A stretch of 53,733 nt of DNA from the NCBI GenBank assembly GCA_947384285.1, contig CANDGI010000021.1:1-53733 (forward strand), written 5' to 3'. Origin of the DNA: an uncultured Lachnospiraceae bacterium. GTDB taxonomy: Bacteria > Bacillota > Clostridia > Lachnospirales > Lachnospiraceae. The position numbers were made by a program, and so were the translations under genes. Below, piece by piece: positions 8,329 to 16,893 of the stretch; within the stretch, counting starts at the first letter, position 1, and each line of letters begins with the position of its first letter. The notes under the pieces were generated by a model. The model saw nothing but the letters and a program-made list of their open reading frames with translations, ran no database searches and had not been told where the DNA came from.

Positions 8329-10923
8329 GTGAAACAAAATGCACAGTTCCTAAGAAGGATGAAATATGGAAAATTAAAACGAGCAGCAGGAATCTTGTTA
8401 TCAGCGGCGGTGATTCTTGGAAGCCTTGCCGGATGCAGTGGAAAGGAAAATGAAAGCGCCGGCAATGGAAATACAGGAGCTGCAGGCGGGGAAAGCACAG
8501 AAGGGGACAGCGGGGAGCAGGGCATGGGACGTTTCCTGGAGGAAGACGTTACATTGCCGATTACGTTCAGCAATATTTATGATATGAAAAAATTGGAGGA
8601 TGGAACCATCCGAATCATAGGAAACAATGGGGATGACAATACGAAAACCGTTTGGGATTCCAAGGATTCAGGAGCAAATTGGGAAAAGGCATACGACGCC
8701 CCCGAGGAACTGCAGGACGAAGACAATGGATATATTGATTATGCAGCCCTTTCCTCTGACGGCCAGTCCGCATGGGTGTATAACCAGATTGGGGACGGCG
8801 GGATAAAGCCCATCCTGTATTTGGTGGACAAAGAGGGAAATGGGAGTGTTATCCCTTTTGAGCTCCCGGCGGCAGAGGGGGAACCGTCTGCAGCATCCTT
8901 TTCCATGAATGTGCCCGTAGATGGGGAATCTTCGGAGGGCAGTGAAACAGGCCAGGGCGGAGAATCTTCGGAGGGCAGTGAAACGGGCCAGGATGGGGAA
9001 TCTTCGGAGGGCAGTGAAACAGGCCAGGGCGGAGAACCTTCGGAGGGCAGTGAAACAGGCCAGGATGGGGAATCTTCGGAGGGCAGTGAAACGGGCCAGG
9101 GCGGAGAATCTTCGGAGGGCAGTGAAACGGGCCGGGATAGGATAAAAAATTTAATATTGGGCGTCCGGTTTCTTGGCAATGACCAGATTCTTGTTAAGGA
9201 TATGGCAGATAAAATTTTCCAGATAAGCGCCGCGGATGGAAGCGTGAAGCAGACCTATGATTTCAGTGATACAGAAGAGAGCCATCAGGTTTTTGCGGCA
9301 GGCAGCAGGATAGTGCTGGCTGCAAGCAGCGAGGTTCTGGTATATGACGCAGAGACAGGGGAACTGCAAGAGACAGAGGAGGCATTGCAGAAAAGCATTG
9401 GAGAAAGCGGATTTTTCGACGCAGTTGACACGGCAGATGGCGGAGAAAGCATTTATTATCTTACGGGCGGCGGCCTGTATCATTATAAATTCGGCGGAAG
9501 CATCATGGAACAGCTGGTTGATGGAAGCATGAATTCCCTTGGGGCGCCTGCATTTTATCCTATTGCATTGTCAATGCTGGATGAAGAAAATTTTCTGGTA
9601 GCGGCAAATGACATAAATTCTAATTCGCCAGGAGGGATGGCCTTGCTGAAATATACCTGGTCCGCAGATACCCCGGCAAAACCAGATAAGGAATTAAAGG
9701 TGTATTCTCTGTATAACAACCGGGAAATGCGCCAATCCATCAGCAGCTTCCAGAAAGAGCATACAGATGTCTATGTGAATTACCAGGTGGCTATGTCAGA
9801 GGAAAATGGAGTTACTGTTTCCGATGCGTTAAAGACATTGACGACGGAAATTATGGCTGGAAAAGGGCCGGATTTGATGATTTTGGATGGAATGCCAATC
9901 GAAACTTATATTGAGAAGGGAATTTTAAAGGATATGTCTTCTGTGTTTGCAGAGGGCGGCAGTTATTTTGAAAATATCCTTCATGCTTACCAGGACAGCC
10001 AGGGACAGCTCTGTGCAGTTCCAGCAAGATTTTTGATTCCGGCAGCCCAGGGTGGCAGCGCATATTATACGCCGGGAGAAGATTTTGACACATTTACCAG
10101 CAAGCAGGGAATCTTAGCAAAGATGATTCCGGAGGCAACGGTAGAAAAATTCTGGTATAGCTGCGGGGCGGCATGGCAGAAAGAAGATAAAACCTTGGAT
10201 GCGGCAAAAATCACGGAATTTTTCACAAAGCTTAAAAATGCTTACGGCGCGTATGACAGCAGTGCAGAGGATGATACCACAGCAGTGAGCATATCAGAGG
10301 GCGGAGTTGTAAATGAGCTTCAGAGAGTGTCGCTAAGCTGGGGAGATTTTGATTTGGCATTTGGAAGGTATAAAGTGAATGTCGGCCTATTGAGTAAACT
10401 GGACTATGGTATGCTGGATGCGGTAAACAGGAAGCTGGAAAACGGCGGTTACGGGTTGATGCCGGGACAGGCAGAAAATGTATTTGTCCCTGCCATGGTT
10501 CTTGGCATCAGCAGCAAGGCAGCCCAGCCGGAGACAGCAGAAGAGCTGGCAGCATACCTGTTCTCCCAGGAAGCCCAGAAGGTTTCTCAGTATGGCGGCT
10601 TTCCGGTGGAAAAGGAAGCATTCAAAAGCGCTATCGACGGGCATGAATACGCAGCAGCAAATACGGAAGGCCTGGTTGGCGTTGCAGGAGGCAGCGGAGT
10701 GAATATAGACGAGAGACTTGATTACAGCCTGGTTCCTACACCGGAAGAAGAAATCCAGAAGCTTACAAGCCTGGTGGAATCCCTGGCGGTTCCGGCTCTT
10801 TTGGATGATGTGATAAAGGATTCTGTCATAGAGCAGGGAGCAAAAGTCCTGAGAGAGGAAATAAGCCCGGAAGAAGCAGCAGACGCCATGATGCAGAAGG
10901 TAAATATTTATCTGGCAGAGTAA
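8329..10923 (+). CDS. Lipoprotein: beta-propeller-like domain fused to ABC solute-binding domain
   Basis: Surface lipoprotein, probably the substrate receptor of the following ABC permeases. A basic n-region, hydrophobic core and lipobox LAGC precede the lipidated Cys (residue 36). Residues about 60-470 contain repeated motifs such as TVWDSKDSGANWEKAYDAP and AADGSVKQTYDFSD that resemble beta-propeller or BNR blades. Residues about 480-850 look like a family 1 extracellular solute-binding domain (LKVYSLYNNREMRQSISSFQ; IMAGKGPDLMILDG). A 12-residue repeat (GESSEGSETGQG type) fills residues 198-269. At 864 aa it is about twice the usual binding-protein length. The start is uncertain: GTG 8329 has GGAGG 14 nt upstream; ATG 8359 has AGAAGG touching it; GTG 8314 overlaps the ribosome site and is unlikely. 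Confidence 0.8.
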   Translation: MKQNAQFLRRMKYGKLKRAAGILLSAAVILGSLAGCSGKENESAGNGNTGAAGGESTEGDSGEQGMGRFLEEDVTLPITFSNIYDMKKLEDGTIRIIGNNGDDNTKTVWDSKDSGANWEKAYDAPEELQDEDNGYIDYAALSSDGQSAWVYNQIGDGGIKPILYLVDKEGNGSVIPFELPAAEGEPSAASFSMNVPVDGESSEGSETGQGGESSEGSETGQDGESSEGSETGQGGEPSEGSETGQDGESSEGSETGQGGESSEGSETGRDRIKNLILGVRFLGNDQILVKDMADKIFQISAADGSVKQTYDFSDTEESHQVFAAGSRIVLAASSEVLVYDAETGELQETEEALQKSIGESGFFDAVDTADGGESIYYLTGGGLYHYKFGGSIMEQLVDGSMNSLGAPAFYPIALSMLDEENFLVAANDINSNSPGGMALLKYTWSADTPAKPDKELKVYSLYNNREMRQSISSFQKEHTDVYVNYQVAMSEENGVTVSDALKTLTTEIMAGKGPDLMILDGMPIETYIEKGILKDMSSVFAEGGSYFENILHAYQDSQGQLCAVPARFLIPAAQGGSAYYTPGEDFDTFTSKQGILAKMIPEATVEKFWYSCGAAWQKEDKTLDAAKITEFFTKLKNAYGAYDSSAEDDTTAVSISEGGVVNELQRVSLSWGDFDLAFGRYKVNVGLLSKLDYGMLDAVNRKLENGGYGLMPGQAENVFVPAMVLGISSKAAQPETAEELAAYLFSQEAQKVSQYGGFPVEKEAFKSAIDGHEYAAANTEGLVGVAGGSGVNIDERLDYSLVPTPEEEIQKLTSLVESLAVPALLDDVIKDSVIEQGAKVLREEISPEEAADAMMQKVNIYLAE
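8920..9135 (+). repeat. 36-bp tandem repeat, six copies, inside the solute-binding lipoprotein
   Basis: Six 36-bp units encode the 12-residue unit (D/G)GE(S/P)SEGSETGQ. Copies alternate between Asp and Gly at the first position, so there is a 72-bp higher-order period repeated three times. Near-identity of the units suggests recent expansion and likely copy-number variation. Confidence 0.95.
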
Positions 10924-10985
10924 GCGGTTGTAAAGCAGGAGATGCCATGATGCAGAAAGTAAATATCTTTCTGGCAGAGTAAGCG
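10885..10985 (+). repeat. Duplicated 3' end of the solute-binding gene
   Basis: A 42-bp segment at 10885-10926 (end of the gene including its stop) is repeated with three mismatches at 10944-10985. The offset is 59 bp, not a multiple of three. The second copy is non-coding debris between the lipoprotein and permease genes. Confidence 0.9.
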
Positions 10986-11021
10986 ATGGGAACAAATTAA
11001 TATAAAAATAAGGAACAAAAC

Positions 11022-12041
11022 ATGATGCATGGGACAGAGGGACATTTTAGGATAATAGACGGGAAGAAAAAATCAAGGAATTACAAAACCTTTAAGGACG
11101 GGAAGAAAAAGCCAAAGGACCATGGAGCCCGCAAGAACGGGAAGAAAAAGCCAAGGAACTATGGAGCCCTTAAGGACGGGAAGAAAAAGCCAAAGAGCCA
11201 TGGAGCCCGTAAGAGATGGAAAGGGTTCCTGTGGATACTGCCAAGCTTTCTGGGCGTGCTGGTCTTTTATCTCCTGCCCTATGCAGATGTTGTCCGCCGC
11301 TCCTTTCTGGGGGCGGTAGACAACCGTTTCGTGGGACTTAAGAATTATCAGGAAATCTTTCAGAATACCGCGTTTCTTTTGGCGGTGGAAAATACGGTAA
11401 AGTTTACCGCAGCTTGTATGCCAGTGTTGATTCTGATGGCGCTTGTATGCGCTGTAGCGCTGTATCAAAGCAAATATGGCGGAATCATCAAAAGCGCCTT
11501 TTTGATGCCCATGGCACTGCCGGCAGTTTCTGTGGCATTGGCATGGCGGCTGCTTTTCCATTCCCAGGGGCTTGTAAATTACTGGCTGGAAAATCTGGGA
11601 ATCACGGGAAAGGATTGGATGAATACGCCCAGCGCATTTTGGATTCTGGTCATCAGCTATATCTGGAAAAACCTGGGCTATGACATTATGCTGTGGATGG
11701 CGGGCCTTGCGGGGATTTCAGAAAATATTTATGAAGCCGCCAGGGTGGATGGGGCGGGGGAATGGAAATGTTTTTGGCATATCACCCTTCCCAGCCTGAA
11801 ACCCTCCCTTTATACCATCACAGTGCTGTCTTTTCTCAATTCCTTTAAAGTATTCCGGGAAGCCTATCTGGTTGCTGGGGATTATCCTTATGAGAGTATT
11901 TATATGATGCAGCACTTGTTTAACAATTGGTTCCGCAATTTTTCCTTTGATAAGATGGCGGCGGCAGCGGTGGCGGAAAGCGTGATATTGTTAGGACTGA
12001 TTTTGCTTTTGCAGAAAGCCTGGGACAGCGGGGTGGAATAG
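11022..12041 (+). CDS. Sugar-type ABC transporter permease (MalF/UgpA-like) with repeat-rich basic N-tail
   Basis: Inner-membrane permease of a carbohydrate-type ABC importer (CUT1). The EAA loop before the last membrane segments is present (ENIYEAARVDGAGEWKCFWH then ITLP), the contact site for the ATPase. TM segments begin at about residue 68 (FLWILPSFLGVLVFYLLPYA). The first 65 residues are unusual: four 13-residue repeats of the form (D/N)GKKKxxxxGAxK, very Lys-rich and probably cytoplasmic. The start ATG 11022 has AGGA 7 nt upstream; ATG 11025 is equally possible. It sits one base upstream of the partner permease. No ATPase gene is in the operon, so a shared MsmK-type ATPase from elsewhere may energise it (inference from family habit). 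Confidence 0.88.
   Translation: MMHGTEGHFRIIDGKKKSRNYKTFKDGKKKPKDHGARKNGKKKPRNYGALKDGKKKPKSHGARKRWKGFLWILPSFLGVLVFYLLPYADVVRRSFLGAVDNRFVGLKNYQEIFQNTAFLLAVENTVKFTAACMPVLILMALVCAVALYQSKYGGIIKSAFLMPMALPAVSVALAWRLLFHSQGLVNYWLENLGITGKDWMNTPSAFWILVISYIWKNLGYDIMLWMAGLAGISENIYEAARVDGAGEWKCFWHITLPSLKPSLYTITVLSFLNSFKVFREAYLVAGDYPYESIYMMQHLFNNWFRNFSFDKMAAAAVAESVILLGLILLLQKAWDSGVE
11058..11213 (+). repeat. 39-bp tandem repeat, four copies, in permease N-terminus
   Basis: Four 39-bp units encode the 13-residue repeat (D/N)GKKK(S/P)(R/K)xxxxxK. Units alternate between two sub-types (RNY and KDH/KSH), again giving a doubled higher-order period, as in the upstream lipoprotein repeat. Confidence 0.9.
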
Positions 12042-12042
12042 T

Positions 12043-12936
12043 ATGGAAGAAAAAGGTTTTTTGGGAAAGGAAGCACGGGGCAAACGAGCGCCTATAGGGA
12101 AAGTATTTCTTTGGGGTATTTTAACAGCGCTTGCAGTGCTGGTGCTGTACCCGGTATTTTTCCTGGTCTCCGGCTCTTTTATGGGAAAAGATGAGCTTAG
12201 GGATTATCTGGGCGCGGTGGTTTTGGGAAGCCAGGGATATGCAGATTTTCCATTGCTGCCTGTCTACCCTACCCTGTGCCATTATATAGAGATTTTTCTG
12301 GATTCCCCGGAATTTTTCGTGATGTTTTGGAATTCTGTTAAGATAACCTTCGGCGTGCTGGCTGGCCAGCTGGTGGTGGGGACAATGGCGGCCTGGGGGT
12401 TTGCAAAATATGAATTTCCATGGAAAAAGGGATTTTTCCTGGTTTATATGATATTGATGCTTCTGCCCTTCCAGGTGCTGATGCTTTCAGATTATCTTGT
12501 GCTGGACCGGCTGGCGCTGACAGACCATCTTCTTGGTATTATTCTGCCAGGAATTTTCTCTACCTTTCCGGTGTTTATTATTTATCGGTTTTTCAGGGAA
12601 ATCCCGGACAGCCTGATTGAGTCGGCCAGGCTGGACGGAGCCAGGGAATGGCAGTTGTTTTGGTATCTTGCAATGCCCATAGGCTCCTCGGGAATTATCG
12701 CTGCCATGGTACTTGAATTTTTGGAATATTGGAGCCTGATTGAACAGCCGCTGACTTTTCTGAAAGAAAAAAGGCTGTTCCCATTATCCATTTTTCTGCC
12801 GGATATTACATCGGCCAATCAGTCCGGCATGGCATTTGCGGCATCAGTCGTCACCTTTCTCCCAGCCCTTTTGGTATTTCTGGGAGGGCAGGATTACCTG
12901 GAACAAGGGATTATGGCAGGAGCGGTGAAGGAATAG
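12043..12936 (+). CDS. Sugar-type ABC transporter permease (MalG/UgpE-like)
   Basis: Second permease of the CUT1-type importer. After a short basic N-tail, TM1 is at about residues 22-45 (VFLWGILTALAVLVLYPVFFL), with further membrane spans to residue 290. The EAA loop is clear: IPDSLIESARLDGAREWQLFW near residue 188, followed by the MP.GSSG turn. At 297 aa it has normal length. It begins one base after the upstream permease stop, so the two are coupled. The 74-nt gap to the HlyD-like gene holds a ribosome site but no terminator, so transcription probably continues. Confidence 0.9.
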   Translation: MEEKGFLGKEARGKRAPIGKVFLWGILTALAVLVLYPVFFLVSGSFMGKDELRDYLGAVVLGSQGYADFPLLPVYPTLCHYIEIFLDSPEFFVMFWNSVKITFGVLAGQLVVGTMAAWGFAKYEFPWKKGFFLVYMILMLLPFQVLMLSDYLVLDRLALTDHLLGIILPGIFSTFPVFIIYRFFREIPDSLIESARLDGAREWQLFWYLAMPIGSSGIIAAMVLEFLEYWSLIEQPLTFLKEKRLFPLSIFLPDITSANQSGMAFAASVVTFLPALLVFLGGQDYLEQGIMAGAVKE

Positions 12937-13010
12937 AGGATGGTGGAATCAGGGAATAAGGAGCTGCGCACAAGTTATTTTGGCATAGTTCTAAGGAAAG
13001 GAACAGACAA

Positions 13011-14972
13011 ATGGTTAGGAAAAAAATATTTGCTGTGTTTGGAGGTTTCCTGGCAGTCATGCTGGTGTTTACCGTTCTGTCAAGGGCAGTAAGCGGAGCG
13101 TCCATGGCTAAGGTGGAAACCGTAAGGATAAAAACAGGAACCATTGACCATAAGGTGACAGGAAGCGGCAAGGTGGAAGCCGGGAGAGAGGTTGCCGTAT
13201 ATACGGAGAGCGGCCAGAGGGTCAAGGAAATCTGTGTGAAGGAAGGGCAGACGGTGGAGGAGGGGGAGCTGCTGTTTACCATTGACATGGAAGAATTGGA
13301 AGAGCAGATTCTGGCGGCCCAGCAGGAAATGGAGAAGGCCAGGCTGCAGAACCAGGATGCCCAAAACGCCAAAGACCTGGAGCAGAGGAACCGGGCAGCC
13401 GCCCAAAACCGGGCGGCGGATGACTATCACCAGGCAGTGTCTGATGGGGATTCATCGGTGGCGCAAGCCAAGGCGGCTTGGGATAGCGCTGAGCAGGCTT
13501 TGCAGGAATTTCTGCAGACTAAGCCTAATATTGTTGGAAGCATAAGCGGCGGGGAAGTAAGGGGAGTTTCTACAGGCAGTGAATTTTCCTTATGCACGGC
13601 CGACGCTATGGCTCCAGCGGCTTCCTTGGACAGCCTTGCGAATGGAGGCTTTTGCTTTTATGGAAATTCCGCTATAGGAAAAGCCGGGAAAAGTCCAGAA
13701 GCGGGACAGCCGGGGAAAGATGAAAACAGCCAAAGCCCAGGAGAAAATAAATCAGGAGCAGACAAGGAAGATGGTTCAGGAGAAAATGAAGCCGGAAAAG
13801 AGAGCGGTTCAGGGGAAAATGAAGCCAAAAAAGAGAGCGGTTCAGGGAAAAGTGAAGCCAAAAAAGAGGGCGGTTCAGGGGAAAATGAAGCCGGAAAAGA
13901 GGGTGGTTCAGGGAAAAGTGAACCCGGAAAAGAGAGCGGTTCAGGAGAAAATGGGGCTGGCAAAAAGGGCGGTTCTGGAGAAAATGAACCGGGAGCTGGA
14001 ACAGAGGACAGTTCAGGAGAAGACCATCTGGGAACAGAGGACGGTTCAGGAGAAAACCAGCTGGGAGCAGAGGACGGTTCAGGAGAAAACCAGCCGGGAG
14101 CAGAGGGTAACCAGGGCGCAGAAGAGGGAGACAGCCAAAACCCGGAAGCGGATATGGCAGCCTGGGAAGCACAGAAAGCTCAGTTAGAGCAGGCAGCCGC
14201 AGAAGCAAAGGCGGCTTATGAGGCGGCGCTTGCTTCCAGGGCTGATAATGTAAAAGCAGCAGCCAGGGCTTTGGAGGATGCATCTGTGCCCGCAGCCGCA
14301 GACAGCACAACGAAACAGAATGAAATAACCAGAAAGCAGCAGGAATTGGCTTTGCAGAAGCTGCAGGCATTGAAGGAGGCAGAAGGAAAGATTTTGGCGC
14401 CGGTCCGGGGCGTTGTGACACAGATTGCAGTCACTACCGGGGATTTTACCACGGAGGGAACAGCCATGCGGCTTTCAGACACTTCCCAGGGAAGCAGGCT
14501 GGTGGCTTCTGTGGGCAAAGACAATGAAAAATATATCAGCAGAGGAAGCCGGGTTAATATTTCTGTTTTCGGGAGCAAAGATAAAATCAGCGATTATACC
14601 GTTACGGATGTTGCGGAGAATGAAGAGGACCCGGAGCTTTTGGATGTTGTGGTTGATTTGCCGGAAGGCGTACTGGAGGCAGGCGCCAGGGCAGAGATTG
14701 AACTGGTACAGAAATCACAAAATTATGGTTCGGTGATTCCAATACAGGCGCTTCGCGAGGAACAAAATGGGTATTATGTGCTGGTGCTGGAGGAAGAGCA
14801 GGGCGTCATGGGCAAAGAGCAGGTGGCAAGGCGGTTTGAGGTGAAAATCCAGGATAAAAACAGTACCTATGCAGCCTTGGAGGATGGGCTGTTAACTGGG
14901 GAGCAGGAGATTATCAGCAGTTCCAGCAGAACCATAAGCGATGGCAGCAGGGTCAGAAAGAAGGAAGAATGA
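13011..14972 (+). CDS. HlyD/RND-type membrane adaptor with a large low-complexity insert
   Basis: Membrane-fusion-like adaptor of an export system. The N-terminal signal anchor is at about residues 5-28. The first half of a lipoyl-like hairpin follows (GSGKVEAGREVAVYTE then VKEICVKEGQTVEEGELLF, about 52-92), then a coiled-coil arm. The returning half is at about 460-490 (GKILAPVRGVVTQIAVTTGD), followed by beta-barrel and membrane-proximal regions. Residues about 254-367 are a Gly/Ser/Glu/Lys repeat of 11-residue units (GSGENEAGKES type) inserted into the coiled-coil arm; normal adaptors of this class are 350-450 aa against 653 here. The ATG has AGGAAAGG 8 nt upstream. Its presence with import-type permeases is odd: it may serve the membrane protein encoded next rather than the importer. 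Confidence 0.8.
   Translation: MVRKKIFAVFGGFLAVMLVFTVLSRAVSGASMAKVETVRIKTGTIDHKVTGSGKVEAGREVAVYTESGQRVKEICVKEGQTVEEGELLFTIDMEELEEQILAAQQEMEKARLQNQDAQNAKDLEQRNRAAAQNRAADDYHQAVSDGDSSVAQAKAAWDSAEQALQEFLQTKPNIVGSISGGEVRGVSTGSEFSLCTADAMAPAASLDSLANGGFCFYGNSAIGKAGKSPEAGQPGKDENSQSPGENKSGADKEDGSGENEAGKESGSGENEAKKESGSGKSEAKKEGGSGENEAGKEGGSGKSEPGKESGSGENGAGKKGGSGENEPGAGTEDSSGEDHLGTEDGSGENQLGAEDGSGENQPGAEGNQGAEEGDSQNPEADMAAWEAQKAQLEQAAAEAKAAYEAALASRADNVKAAARALEDASVPAAADSTTKQNEITRKQQELALQKLQALKEAEGKILAPVRGVVTQIAVTTGDFTTEGTAMRLSDTSQGSRLVASVGKDNEKYISRGSRVNISVFGSKDKISDYTVTDVAENEEDPELLDVVVDLPEGVLEAGARAEIELVQKSQNYGSVIPIQALREEQNGYYVLVLEEEQGVMGKEQVARRFEVKIQDKNSTYAALEDGLLTGEQEIISSSSRTISDGSRVRKKEE
13770..14110 (+). 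repeat. 33-bp-period repeat array in the HlyD-like gene
   Basis: About ten imperfect units of around 33 bp encode GSG(E/K)(N/S)E(A/P)(G/K)KE(S/G)-type 11-mers, degrading toward the 3' side into GAEDGSGENQP-type units. Boundaries are approximate because the outer copies are divergent. Confidence 0.85.
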
Positions 14973-16123
14973 AACAATATGGAAAATATTCTGCGGTAAT
15001 AGGAATTGCCGTGCTGGGCATTATTTTTTCCTGCCTGTCCGCATCCGCCTGGGGAAGGATGGCTCAGGCAAAGGATAAAGTGATGCTGTATCTGGAAAAA
15101 CCCATTTCCCTGGAGGAGGCATTCGCTGTATCAAAGCAGAACCGGGAAGCAGCAGAGGAATATCGGCAGGGGCAGGAAGAGAAAGCGCCTGCCTTTCAAT
15201 TCTGTATTTGGGGGCAAAGGGATGCCTTATTGTCCAATGAGAATTTGTCCCGGAGCACCAAGGCGGATGCGGTCTTCCTTTGCGGCAGCCCAGAACTTTT
15301 ATTTGAGGACTGCAGGATGCTGGTAAGGGAAGATGGCACGGGATGCCTGATCGATGAGAAAGCGGCCTGGGAGCTTTTTGGGGATATCCAGGTTGTTGGC
15401 AAGGAAGTCTCCTGTGAAGGAAGGAGCTATACCATAAGAAATGTGGTGCCGGGAACGGAAGGGCTCATTGCATTCCAGGCAGGAAAAGGGCTGGCGGAAA
15501 CAAGCGGTGGATTGGAAGGGGAAAAATCCAGCGGTTCCATAGACAGCGTGATGCAGAGAATTACCATAAAGAAACCAGAGGGATATTCCGTTAAAGATTT
15601 GGAATCTGCATGGAACAACAGGTATGGGCTTTTTGCGGATGTTTTGGATACAGAACTGCTCCGGGGAATGGGAGGATTTTGTATGCTGTTGTTTCCGGTA
15701 AGCTTATGGCTGGTTTTTGGAATTTATCTGTATCGGCAGTGTACCCTCTGGGATTTTTCATTATTGGCATCCAGCCCTTTGACAGGAGACAGCCGCTGGA
15801 AATCATTTCTGCAAAAAGCAGCGGCAGCGGGACTTTTATTGGTTTTGGCGGTGATGCTTGTGTTTTTCTTAAAAGGGTTTGTGAAGATTCCAGAGGGCTA
15901 TATCCCTGCCCGATGGTCAGAGTTTTCTTTTTGGGCCAGGCTGTGGGAGACAAAGACGGAAGCGTTGGAACTGCTGATGCAGATGCCAAAGTCGAAGCTG
16001 GACGCTGGCTGGATGGAGGATTTTTTCAGGGCAGCGGCATATGGGCTTTTGGCAGAAGTGTTTCTGGGTATTGCTGGGCTTTTTCTAATAAAAAATGTAG
16101 ACTTTACCAGGGAATTGCTTTAA
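14969..16123 (+). CDS. Membrane protein with MacB-like periplasmic region
   Basis: An N-terminal TM (residues about 7-28, ending ASAWG) is followed by a roughly 215-residue extracytoplasmic domain. Three C-terminal TM segments follow, at about 232-255, 285-307 and 358-378. This is the layout of MacB/FtsX-type permeases, and phrases such as VVGKEVSCEGRSYTIRNVVPG resemble their core domain, but I cannot place it firmly. ATGA overlap with the HlyD-like gene indicates the two work together, as MacA and MacB do. No MacB-type ATPase gene is present. It could equally be a novel integral partner of the adaptor. Confidence 0.6.
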   Translation: MKQYGKYSAVIGIAVLGIIFSCLSASAWGRMAQAKDKVMLYLEKPISLEEAFAVSKQNREAAEEYRQGQEEKAPAFQFCIWGQRDALLSNENLSRSTKADAVFLCGSPELLFEDCRMLVREDGTGCLIDEKAAWELFGDIQVVGKEVSCEGRSYTIRNVVPGTEGLIAFQAGKGLAETSGGLEGEKSSGSIDSVMQRITIKKPEGYSVKDLESAWNNRYGLFADVLDTELLRGMGGFCMLLFPVSLWLVFGIYLYRQCTLWDFSLLASSPLTGDSRWKSFLQKAAAAGLLLVLAVMLVFFLKGFVKIPEGYIPARWSEFSFWARLWETKTEALELLMQMPKSKLDAGWMEDFFRAAAYGLLAEVFLGIAGLFLIKNVDFTRELL

Positions 16124-16152
16124 AATAGAAAGAAAAACAGGAGGTTTAGGCC

Positions 16153-16506
16153 ATGGAATGTTTATTCGTAGAATATCCCAAATGCTCCACCTGCAAAAAG
16201 GCCAGACAGTGGCTGGAAGAGCATCAGGCAGCATTTAAAGATCGGAATATCAAGGAACAGAATCCCACCAGAGACGAGTTAAAGGAATGGCATGAAAAAA
16301 GCGGATTGGATATTAAACGTTTTTTCAATACCAGCGGAGTGCTTTACAAAGAAATGAAATTGAAAGACCGTCTGCCGGAAATGTCCCTGGAAGAAAAATA
16401 TGATTTGCTTTCCACCGATGGAATGCTGGTAAAGCGTCCGGTGCTGGTGACAGAAAAAGGCATCACAACAGGGTTTAAGCCCCAGGAGTGGGAGAAATTG
16501 ATATAG
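16153..16506 (+). CDS. ArsC/Spx-family thioredoxin-fold protein
   Basis: Small cytoplasmic protein of the arsenate reductase/Spx family. The N-terminal redox motif is PKCSTCKKA (CxxC at about residues 11-14), with the family-typical RDIKEQNPTRDEL-like region and the C-terminal MLVKRPVLVTEKG segment. Length 117 aa is normal. The CxxC is more Spx- or YffB-like than the single-Cys pattern of enteric ArsC, so arsenate reduction is not assured. GGAGG upstream supports the ATG. It ends one base before the acylphosphatase gene, in what looks like an operon running to the two-component system at 20.3 kb. Confidence 0.85.
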   Translation: MECLFVEYPKCSTCKKARQWLEEHQAAFKDRNIKEQNPTRDELKEWHEKSGLDIKRFFNTSGVLYKEMKLKDRLPEMSLEEKYDLLSTDGMLVKRPVLVTEKGITTGFKPQEWEKLI

Positions 16507-16507
16507 G

Positions 16508-16846
16508 ATGAAAAATAAACTGGGAAATTTTCTGCGTTTTGGACGAAAGGATGAGGAAGCGGCAGGGAAAATGGGAATCATAAGGGAGCATTTTATATTT
16601 ACCGGAAGGGTGCAGGGCGTAGGGTTCCGGTTCCGCGCAGGGAATTTGGCCAAGCATTACGGGGTAACCGGATGGATACGGAATAATTATGATGGATCTG
16701 TGGAGGCTCAGATGCAGGGGAGGGAAGAAGAATTGGACAAAATTATCCAGTCCCTGCAGCAGGACAGCTATATCCGCATTGACTGGATGACACGGGACCG
16801 GATGGAGATAGAGCCTGGAGAGAAAAGATTTTCTGTAAGGTATTAA
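16508..16846 (+). CDS. acyP: Acylphosphatase
   Basis: Hydrolyses carboxyl-phosphate bonds in small acyl phosphates. The signature GRVQGVGFRFRA holds the catalytic Arg, and GWIRNNYDGSVEAQMQG holds the catalytic Asn, both in the usual order. From ATG 16508 the protein is 112 aa with a basic N-tail; from the internal ATG 16571 it would be 91 aa, the standard family length, with GAGGAAG 12 nt upstream. Either start is possible. Next to a polyphosphate phosphotransferase gene it may belong to phosphate-energy metabolism, but such linkage is weak evidence. Confidence 0.9.
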   Translation: MKNKLGNFLRFGRKDEEAAGKMGIIREHFIFTGRVQGVGFRFRAGNLAKHYGVTGWIRNNYDGSVEAQMQGREEELDKIIQSLQQDSYIRIDWMTRDRMEIEPGEKRFSVRY

Positions 16847-16893
16847 ACAGCAGGAAGGTAAGGAACTTGTGTGAAATAAAAGGAGGAGAAGGT

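Noticed and set aside
8920-9135. CRISPR-like appearance of regularly repeated sequence
   Set aside because: Units are contiguous without unique spacers, are in frame and encode a repeat peptide; no cas genes are near. The same holds for 11058-11213 and 13770-14110.
8739-9179. Minus-strand frame rich in Pro-Ser-Trp repeats opposite the lipoprotein gene
   Set aside because: It is the mirror of the 36-bp tandem repeat; the repeat length divisible by three opens all frames. The plus-strand frame has a lipobox and a solute-binding domain.
13672-14421. Long minus-strand and alternate plus-strand frames (Leu/Pro- and Lys/Glu-rich) across the adaptor gene
   Set aside because: They arise from the low-complexity repeat; only the plus frame joins the two lipoyl-like halves of the adaptor.
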